Source: a virus. From it: a stretch of DNA of 29,849 nucleotides. The stretch covers positions 1 to 29,849 of IMG/VR virus record IMGVR_UViG_3300042691_001897. The stretch is one strand, 5' to 3'. Under the pieces are notes generated by a model. The model saw nothing but the letters and a program-made list of their open reading frames with translations, was not told the DNA's origin and did no database searches. The translations under genes were made by a program, and so were the position numbers. Below are positions 24,489 to 29,849 of the stretch, piece after piece. Positions within the stretch are counted from its first letter, which is position 1. Each line of letters starts with the position of its first letter.

Positions 24489-27400
24489 TCAGGTGGTCGG
24501 TGACAATGGATATGTGATATTAGCATTCGTACCAGTCATATACCAAGTATCACTATATATTTTTCGTAAAGTTATTGTGCCGGCTGGGTAAATTTGTGCT
24601 CTAACCCATTCTTGTGGATCTGGTGCAGGTAATGCTGTATAGTTTACCAATGCCCCTGTATTGTCTATTACTGATAATTTTACAACAACATTAGTCTCGC
24701 ATTCTATAAACAAACTATTACCATAAAGTGAATCATTGATGATTTCAACTTTAGATCCAATTGGGAAATCAATATTTGCTTCATCAGGAATAATCAATGT
24801 ATTGGTTGAGGCAGCACGACCTAGTATCACAGCATTATTATCTGTTAATGCTAATTTTCTTTCGCCCGTGAAGGTAGTAAACTCATTTACAGTAGTTACA
24901 ATGTCTGATGAACTAATAGTACCTTCACTACTAAATGTAATATTACCCAAACTTACATTGCCACCACTATCTGTAGTAATTGAAGTACCACCTAAATGAA
25001 TAGTTGTGCCGCTTAACCATAAATCTTTAAATCTATTTGTTGCATTACCTAAATCATATGTAACATTGGCGTTAGGAATAACATTACCACCAACACTCAT
25101 ATCACCTGCTGTAGTCACATAATTAGCAAATACATTATTATAATATCGTGAACTATTACCTAAATTTATAGATAAATTTGAATAAGGCAATATTGTATTT
25201 GAATCATGGTGAAAACGGAATTTTTCATTTGCTGCTAAGAATCCTCCGGTAGCAAAAACTATATCACGGTGATCTACATCAGCAGTAGCTAATACTAAGT
25301 TACCACCGTTACCATTTTCCATGCCATGTACAAAGATATATCCGTCACTTGATTTAGTTATAGTATAATTAGCATCACTGAAATCAGTTCCAGTGAAGCC
25401 CATGTCAATCCAACCTTCTTCATCACTACCACTATCCCCGTATGCTACCCAGTCAGCACTACCTTGATCCGATGCATTAACCATTGCTGATTGTACAAAC
25501 TGAGTTCCTGTATCTTTTCCAACAAATACTTGATTTTGAAAACTAGAACCTTGTGCATTATTACCAGCAAACAAATGTATTCCCGCATTCATAGTAGAAA
25601 ATGCATGTATATGATTACCGTGTATATTACCTTGACTTGATATGCCGCCTACTACTCTTAATGCACCTGAAGTCATATTTGTACTTTGTACAGTGTTAGC
25701 AATAGTTAGTTGTGCGTCAGAGTTTAGTGTCAATGTACCGTTAGAAGTTAATCCTGATAATGTACCAACACTAGTAATATTTGGTTGATCATTAGTGTAA
25801 ACTGTACCGGCTACTAATGCGTTGCCTACTTGTCCACTTACATTTGCGCCTGCTACTGAGTTTGCAATGTTTGCATAATGCGATTGTACTGCACTTGTGA
25901 CATTTCCACTTACATTAGCACCTGCAATGTTGGAAATATAGATACCGTTACCACTGAAATAACTTGCTGTTGCTAAGTTACCTAAGTTAGCATTTCCACT
26001 AGAAATATTAGCAGTAACTGTCAAACTACTCAATGTTCCTACAGATGTTATATTTGGCTGTGCATTAGTTGTTACTGTTCCTGCATTTGTAGTTGACCCA
26101 GCACTAATTGCATAAGTTGCATTTGCTACTGTACCTGAAACATTAGCACCTGCTATATTAGAGATGAATATTCCATTACCAGTAAAATAATTACTTGTTA
26201 CTAAGTTACCTAAGTTAGCATTACCACTAGAGACATTGCCTGTTACTGTTACACTTGCTAATGTACCAACACTTGTAATGTTTGGTTGTGCACCTGTTTG
26301 TAATGTACCAGTATAATATGTTGAAGTAATATTGCCAGTAACCGTTAATATATTTGTTGATGTGTTGAACGTAAAATTAGCACTGGCCCCAGCATTGCCT
26401 TGTTCATTGAATATAACTTCTGTATTGCTGCCAGGAGCAGAAATATTACCTATGATATTACCTACAATGAAGTTACCAATAAAATAATCAGCGGTCATGT
26501 TACCAGTTGCAGTAACTTCATCACCTGCTAACGTAGTAGCATTAATATTACCAGCATCTACATTACCCACTACTTGTATTTTACCAGAAACATTTACATT
26601 GCCTGAGTTTACATTTGCAGTAATATTGGCATTGTTAAGTGCGATAACACTGGTAAAAGTTCCTAAGTTAGGTGTGTCATTACCTATAGACCCATTAACT
26701 TTTCCGTATATATTAGCATTAACGTTACTAGCATTAATATTACCACCTACTGTTAATAGATTGGTTGCCTTGTTAAATGTAAATGTACTACTTCCACCAA
26801 ACACACCAGAAGTATCATTATATTGAACTTGTGTATTGCTACCTCCGGGCACTGCATTACCTGTAGGACTGATAGTTCCTAATGCATATCCTGTATTAGC
26901 TGTAGCTGGGAAAAATGCTACTGTAGATACGGCAGTAGTTAATGTTGAATCAGAGTAAAGACTAAATGTAGTATTTGAAAGTCTTTTAACAAAATATAAA
27001 TTAGTTCCACTAATTCCACCTGTAGATAATTGAGTCATACCGGCTACGTTGCCAATAGTTACTTCTGCGGTAGATCCAAATAGATGATCAGTTTGTGTAG
27101 TGACTACACCTGGATTAGCTTGACTTACATTAGCGATATTAACAGTCAGTACACCGTTTGTAGTCCAATTAAGATTACCTGCGCCATCAGTTTGTAATAT
27201 GTACCCGTTGACACCACCATTAAGTTTAACATTGCTTATATTACCTAATGTGATTTCCCCACCAGCATTTCCACCTACATTAACAATAGTGGTTATACTG
27301 CTTTGAACATTTATACCTAACAGTTGTCCGTTCTCGGGACTATTTAAATCTAGTGTAGAGTTACTAGAACCAGTAATAGTTGAAAAGTCTATTGGACTAG

Positions 27401-27584
27401 CAGTAGTTAGAATTTCAGTTTGAGTTGTTTCTCCGGGTCCAATTGGTGGTACAATTGCTGGATCATTGCCTATATATAGACGTTGTTCGTCGGTTGCAAA
27501 ACCTAGTTCCCCTATGTCAAGTTGGGGTAGGTCGTCATTTGCCCCGGTTCTGTGAATAATTTTGGAGATTTGTACGATGGCCAT
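24489..27584 (-). CDS. Second large tail fibre / virion adhesin (1031 aa)
   Basis: The N-terminus is the widespread fibre/adhesin opening: MAIVQISKIIHRTGANDDLPQLDIGELGFATDEQRLYIGND (about 1-41). A long beta-repeat shaft follows. Two PG(S)NT-x-V-x-(Y/F)N modules lie near 247-285 and 378-415. Tandem units of NITSVGTL..(V/L)TV..N(V/I)SSGNANLGNL carry intervening YYTG/YFSGNGI(F/Y)ISNIAGANVSG segments (about 425-600). A globular region near 660-800 contains the WVAYGDSGSDEEGWIDMGFTG stretch. One YDLG..TNRFKDLWLSGTTIHLGG module is shared with the 1480-aa fibre, and the last 130 residues form a beta cap. The tandem units are typical of fibres that evolve by unit number. The late promoter is 23 bases upstream. 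The start codon lies in a perfect 10-base inverted repeat with no good ribosome binding site. Confidence 0.8.
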   Translation of the reverse strand: MAIVQISKIIHRTGANDDLPQLDIGELGFATDEQRLYIGNDPAIVPPIGPGETTQTEILTTASPIDFSTITGSSNSTLDLNSPENGQLLGINVQSSITTIVNVGGNAGGEITLGNISNVKLNGGVNGYILQTDGAGNLNWTTNGVLTVNIANVSQANPGVVTTQTDHLFGSTAEVTIGNVAGMTQLSTGGISGTNLYFVKRLSNTTFSLYSDSTLTTAVSTVAFFPATANTGYALGTISPTGNAVPGGSNTQVQYNDTSGVFGGSSTFTFNKATNLLTVGGNINASNVNANIYGKVNGSIGNDTPNLGTFTSVIALNNANITANVNSGNVNVSGKIQVVGNVDAGNINATTLAGDEVTATGNMTADYFIGNFIVGNIIGNISAPGSNTEVIFNEQGNAGASANFTFNTSTNILTVTGNITSTYYTGTLQTGAQPNITSVGTLASVTVTGNVSSGNANLGNLVTSNYFTGNGIFISNIAGANVSGTVANATYAISAGSTTNAGTVTTNAQPNITSVGTLSSLTVTANISSGNANLGNLATASYFSGNGIYISNIAGANVSGNVTSAVQSHYANIANSVAGANVSGQVGNALVAGTVYTNDQPNITSVGTLSGLTSNGTLTLNSDAQLTIANTVQSTNMTSGALRVVGGISSQGNIHGNHIHAFSTMNAGIHLFAGNNAQGSSFQNQVFVGKDTGTQFVQSAMVNASDQGSADWVAYGDSGSDEEGWIDMGFTGTDFSDANYTITKSSDGYIFVHGMENGNGGNLVLATADVDHRDIVFATGGFLAANEKFRFHHDSNTILPYSNLSINLGNSSRYYNNVFANYVTTAGDMSVGGNVIPNANVTYDLGNATNRFKDLWLSGTTIHLGGTSITTDSGGNVSLGNITFSSEGTISSSDIVTTVNEFTTFTGERKLALTDNNAVILGRAASTNTLIIPDEANIDFPIGSKVEIINDSLYGNSLFIECETNVVVKLSVIDNTGALVNYTALPAPDPQEWVRAQIYPAGTITLRKIYSDTWYMTGTNANITYPLSPTT

Positions 27585-27610
27585 AGTTTAATCTTTAGTT
27601 GATTAAACTA
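27584..27610 (-). promoter_or_regulatory. Start-codon hairpin overlapping the late promoter of the second fibre
   Basis: Perfect 10-base arms TAGTTTAATC/GATTAAACTA with a 7-base loop. The 3' arm in the mRNA runs up to the A of the ATG. The 5' arm lies just after the promoter core (27608-27616), where late transcription should begin, so late mRNA would lose most of that arm. Confidence 0.65.
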
Positions 27611-27616
27611 TTTATC
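27608..27616 (-). promoter_or_regulatory. T4-type late promoter for the second fibre
   Basis: Reads GATAAATAG on the minus strand, 23 bases before the ATG at 27584. Confidence 0.7.
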
Positions 27617-27621
27617 ACGAT

Positions 27622-28308
27622 TTAAAGGAACTGCATATAGTATTGTTCTACTCGTTTAAACCACGTGTCTGTATACTTGTCAAATTCAGCACCCTCAATG
27701 ATGAATTCCTGATACATAGCGTTAGGATCACACATAAAAATCACACCTTTGCGTATCTTTGTCCCATGTAATTCATTGTGTGCGTTAGCATAGGCTGCTA
27801 ACTGAACAAAATAATCGTCAATCCATTCACGCTTCTTGGGTTTGTTTGTCTGCTTATGATCCATAATAGCTTCACTTCCATTATGTATACCACATAAGTC
27901 AGTAGTACCTGCATATACTTTGGGGAAGTATAGTGGAACCTCAGTTCCCCAATATTCATTACAGTTAACTAATCCCTGCGTAATGATACTATGAGCCATA
28001 GTATGACTTTGAATACTATATGGGTTACTACCTGGTTCTCCCGTCTCGCCTGTCTTTATATAATTTTCAAGCCACTTGTGCATACGTGTGCCACGTCCTG
28101 CGGCTTCTGTAGTGATAGCTTGTGCTTGAACACTACCAACTCGTTTACGCCAGTTCTGTAATGCTTGTTTAGATTCTTCTGATTTAGTAGCATCTAGAAT
28201 CGTAGTAACGCTGGGAAGTTTCTCACCGTCGGGTGTAGCGTATCTACGCTTGCCATCAATCTCTACACGTTGAAGAGGTTGATAGTTAAATTTATTGGGA
28301 TTGTACAT
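27622..28308 (-). CDS. PD-(D/E)XK exonuclease, RecB/Cas4-like
   Basis: 228 residues with the ordered motifs of the RecB-type nuclease family. These are GTRMHKWLE (H77 and E81), TEVPLY (E123), AGTTDLCG (D137), AIMDHKQ (D150-x-K152) and the QxxxY motif VQLAAY (Q169, Y173). These residues bind metal and DNA ends in RecB, Cas4, lambda-exonuclease-like and MGME1-like enzymes. There is no Cys cluster for an iron-sulfur site of the AddB/Cas4 type: the Cys residues (C116, C139 and one near 194) are scattered. A role in recombination, DNA end processing or host DNA degradation is likely. It lies 44 bases after iscU with a perfect 11-base inverted repeat in between. There is no clear ribosome binding site before the ATG, so translation may be controlled by that repeat. 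Part of the right-hand minus-strand operon. Confidence 0.85.
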   Translation of the reverse strand: MYNPNKFNYQPLQRVEIDGKRRYATPDGEKLPSVTTILDATKSEESKQALQNWRKRVGSVQAQAITTEAAGRGTRMHKWLENYIKTGETGEPGSNPYSIQSHTMAHSIITQGLVNCNEYWGTEVPLYFPKVYAGTTDLCGIHNGSEAIMDHKQTNKPKKREWIDDYFVQLAAYANAHNELHGTKIRKGVIFMCDPNAMYQEFIIEGAEFDKYTDTWFKRVEQYYMQFL

Positions 28309-28314
28309 ATGGCA

Positions 28315-28344
28315 ATTGTACTACAAATTACTCTGTAGTACAAT
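28315..28344 (-). repeat. Perfect 11-base inverted repeat before the nuclease gene
   Basis: Arms ATTGTACTACA/TGTAGTACAAT with an 8-base loop between the iscU stop and the nuclease start. No T run follows on either strand and no late promoter core lies inside it. It could be a protein-binding operator, an RNase processing site or a translational control stem. Confidence 0.6.
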
Positions 28345-28352
28345 GTATTTGG

Positions 28353-28727
28353 TTAATGTTTACTTTTATAATCAGCTACTGCGGCTTTGATTGCATCTTC
28401 AGCAAGGATTGAACAATGGATTTTGACTGGCGGCAATGCGAGTTCTTCAGCAATTTCTGAATTTTTAATAGTTGCGGCTTCGTCCAACGTCTTGCCTTTA
28501 ACCCACTCGGTAATGAGAGAGGAACTTGCAATCGCAGATCCACATCCGTATGTTTTGAATCTTGCGTCTTTGATGATGCCATTTTCTACCTTTATTTGAA
28601 GTTTCATTACATCGCCGCATGCGGGTGCGCCAACCATACCAGTACCAATATCAGTATCACTCTTATCAAAAGAGCCGACGTTCCTGGGATTCTCATAATG
28701 ATCTATAACCTTTTCTGAATATGCCAT
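28353..28727 (-). CDS. iscU: Iron-sulfur cluster scaffold protein IscU
   Basis: 124 residues, full length. IscU is the scaffold on which IscS-delivered sulfur and iron form [2Fe-2S]/[4Fe-4S] clusters before transfer. The three cluster cysteines are present, C37 (APACGD, with the assisting D39), C62 (YGCGSAIASSS) and C105 (IHCSILAE), plus H104. The HscA chaperone recognition motif LPPVK (98-102) is intact, so it should plug into the host ISC/HscAB pathway. The sequence is very close to beta/gammaproteobacterial IscU as I remember it, including MAYSEKVIDHYENPRNVGSF and the SKH end, so acquisition from a host looks recent. It begins two bases after the iscA stop with an AGGG site. No IscS, HscA, HscB or ferredoxin gene is in the window. 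Confidence 0.95.
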   Translation of the reverse strand: MAYSEKVIDHYENPRNVGSFDKSDTDIGTGMVGAPACGDVMKLQIKVENGIIKDARFKTYGCGSAIASSSLITEWVKGKTLDEAATIKNSEIAEELALPPVKIHCSILAEDAIKAAVADYKSKH

Positions 28728-28729
28728 AT

Positions 28730-29053
28730 TTATACCCTAAAACTTTCTCCACATCCGCAACGGTCACGTTCATTAGGGTTCTTAAATTCAAACCCTTCAT
28801 TTAGACCACTGCGTACATAGTCAATTGTCATATTGTTCAAATAGACCTCATGTCTTTTATCAACTAATATAACAAATTCTGAGTATGCATAATTGATATC
28901 ACTATCCAAATATGCATATTCATCAACGTATTCTAACACATAAGCTAGGCCACTGCAACCTGTGGTTTTCACACCTATGCGAATTCCTTTGCCGCCTCTC
29001 TTTTCTAGTAGTTTTATTATTTTGGATTTAGCGTTGTCAGTAATGGTTATCAC
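28730..29053 (-). CDS. iscA: A-type iron-sulfur carrier IscA (HesB family)
   Basis: 107 residues. It carries Fe-S clusters, or iron for them, from the scaffold to apoproteins. The family cysteines are intact: C33 (KTTGCSGLAYVLEYVDE) and C99-G-C101 (RDRCGCGESFRV). The ends resemble proteobacterial IscA closely. The middle (about 45-75) is clearly more diverged, with extra Tyr and Asp residues, so IscA seems older in the phage or under different selection than IscU. The start is GTG at 29053 and overlaps the TGA stop of the upstream gene as GTGA, so it is translationally coupled to a virion-type gene. The iscA-iscU order is the reverse of the host iscRSUA order, so the pair was rearranged or acquired separately. 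Confidence 0.95.
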   Translation of the reverse strand: MITITDNAKSKIIKLLEKRGGKGIRIGVKTTGCSGLAYVLEYVDEYAYLDSDINYAYSEFVILVDKRHEVYLNNMTIDYVRSGLNEGFEFKNPNERDRCGCGESFRV

Positions 29054-29379
29054 TTTAATTGCTTCTGTGCCATTTTTTGTAATGTTTTTTGATTCTCATC
29101 TGGGCCGGGGGTTGCACCAAGTTCTTCTGCGCCCTCTTGACCCTTAAATACAACTTCATCTTTGTTTACATTATGAATTATATTTCTTAATGGGTCTTTT
29201 TTTACTATATCAAATAAATCGTTTTTATCTAATATAACATCATTCTGTTTTAGAAAATTTAATAACTCGTCGGTGGTAATTGTTTGACCACCTTTGCCGA
29301 TGCGTTCTTTTAATTGGTTGGTAACTGCAACCAATTTCACACGTAATGGATCATCATCGGCAAATTCAAATAACTTCAT
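29050..29379 (-). CDS. Conserved T4-like phage protein (109 aa), function unknown
   Basis: Starts MKLFEFADDDPLRVKLVAVTNQL and continues with TTDELLNFLKQNDVILDKNDLFDIVKKDPLRNII, which looks like a small helical domain with an EF-hand-like or SAM-like arrangement. An acidic, flexible tail ends in KMAQKQLK. From memory this is conserved in T4-like aquatic phages as a hypothetical protein. I choose the ATG at 29379, one base after the stop of the upstream gene (TAATATG); an in-frame GTG at 29403 would lie inside that gene. Its own stop overlaps the iscA start. It belongs to the same transcript as iscA, iscU and probably the nuclease. A scaffold or prohead role is a guess. Confidence 0.7.
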   Translation of the reverse strand: MKLFEFADDDPLRVKLVAVTNQLKERIGKGGQTITTDELLNFLKQNDVILDKNDLFDIVKKDPLRNIIHNVNKDEVVFKGQEGAEELGATPGPDENQKTLQKMAQKQLK

Positions 29380-29380
29380 A

Positions 29381-29849
29381 TTATCGTGTTGAACGACCAA
29401 CACCCGCTACAGGGCTTTCTTCATCTGGTTCTTCTGGTAGATCAGGAAGTTCACCATCAGGCTGTTCGCCGCCCAAATCTTCCATATCACCTCTCATACC
29501 CATCTCATCACCCATGCCGCCCATCTCATCACCCATACCACCCATGTCGCCACCTGGCATTCCCATGCCACCGCCTTGACCGGTAATAGTACCTAATGCG
29601 CCTGATAATGTGCCTTTGCTCTGAGTTAGTGCAGCCTGTAGACTTGTCAATGCTTCGGTTACTTGTTGATTAAACTGTTCACCTTCATTTGTGCCAACTT
29701 CACTGTTAACACCGTCAACAACTGCTGGTAGTTCTTTAACAAGCATATCACTGACTTGTTCAACCATCTTCTGCATAGTATCAACCATTTCTTGTGCGGC
29801 TAGAATAACTTGTGATTTCTCAACTTGTTCGTTCTCAAATACCATACGA
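29381..29849 (-). CDS. Conserved helical protein with Gly/Met-rich acidic tail, cut by right edge
   Basis: At least 154 residues visible from the Met at 29845. The frame stays open to the window edge and the preceding codon is Arg, so that Met may be internal. The N-terminal part is helical (SQVILAAQEMVDTMQKMVEQVSDML and EALTSLQAALTQSKGTLSGALG) and resembles an oligomerising scaffold. Residues about 88-120 are a low-complexity G/M/D repeat (GGMGDEM units, twice) followed by an acidic LPDLPEEPDEE and a basic SVGRS-type end (VAGVGRSTR). From memory this layout is common next to head genes of T4-like cyanophages. A prohead core or assembly role is plausible but unproven. Confidence 0.65.
   Translation of the reverse strand, partial: RMVFENEQVEKSQVILAAQEMVDTMQKMVEQVSDMLVKELPAVVDGVNSEVGTNEGEQFNQQVTEALTSLQAALTQSKGTLSGALGTITGQGGGMGMPGGDMGGMGDEMGGMGDEMGMRGDMEDLGGEQPDGELPDLPEEPDEESPVAGVGRSTR

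Noticed and set aside
28726-28733. Exact T4 late promoter TATAAATA at the iscA/iscU junction
   Set aside because: It overlaps the iscA stop and the iscU ATG, so transcription would start inside iscU. The bases are explained by stop codon, spacer and start codon.
29380-29403. GTG start adding eight residues to the 109-aa protein
   Set aside because: It would lie inside the upstream gene; the ATG directly after that gene's stop fits the conserved MKLFEF opening.

Overview
The window is a piece of a T4-type (straboviral-like) myovirus genome, AT-rich and tightly packed. It is probably an aquatic or environmental phage related to the T4-like cyanophage/pelagiphage group. The evidence is a set of recognisable T4 morphogenesis proteins: gp18 sheath, gp19 tube, gp4 head completion, gp16 small terminase, gp13 and gp14 neck, and gp15 tail completion. 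Short T4-type late promoters and T4-style nucleotide enzymes agree with this. No integrase, tRNA, rRNA, CRISPR or insertion sequence was seen. The phage IscU and IscA resemble the ISC-type proteins of beta/gammaproteobacteria, so a betaproteobacterial (or gammaproteobacterial) host is my inference. It is not proven by this window.

Layout, left to right. 1-199: start of a GH19 endolysin (minus strand, cut by the window edge). 209-4651: giant repeat-built fibre. 4750-8002: three coupled genes (812-aa acidic protein, 72-aa membrane protein, 198-aa conserved protein). 8028-11178: gp16, gp4, a 121-aa protein, a 392-aa tube-like protein and gp19. 11240-14803: an oversized gp18. 14924-15271: plus-strand zinc protein with a decayed HNH. 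15254-15889: dNMP kinase. 15945-16706: gp13. 16749-17353: MazG and a 58-aa membrane protein coupled to it. 17480-18181: GIY-YIG homing endonuclease. 18168-19328: 386-aa protein of unknown function. 19432-23190 (plus strand): gp14-like, gp15, Nudix hydrolase. 23219-27584: a 387-aa virion-like protein and a second large fibre. 27622-28308: PD-(D/E)XK nuclease. 28353-29053: iscU and iscA. 29050-29849: two conserved small proteins, the last one running off the window.

Regulation is unusually legible. Nine copies of a late-promoter core (nATAAATA, usually GATAAATAC) precede the structural genes, and eight of them lie 16-23 bases from the start codon. Three sigma70-type promoters (-35 and -10 separated by 17 bases) instead precede the metabolic or unknown genes: dNMP kinase, membrane protein plus mazG, and the 386-aa gene. 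At several late genes the late promoter lies inside an inverted repeat whose other arm covers the ribosome binding site or start codon. The clearest case is gp13. Read-through early mRNA would be folded shut, while late mRNA would start inside the repeat and be open, the logic known for T4 e, soc, 49 and I-TevI.

The most interesting cargo is the iscA-iscU pair. It keeps all ligand cysteines and the HscA-binding LPPVK motif, and it is translationally chained to virion-type genes rather than placed under an early promoter. No stretch longer than about 130 bases lacks a gene; the larger gaps (4652-4749, 14804-14923, 17354-17479, 19329-19431, 24383-24488) hold the promoters, hairpins and terminators listed.
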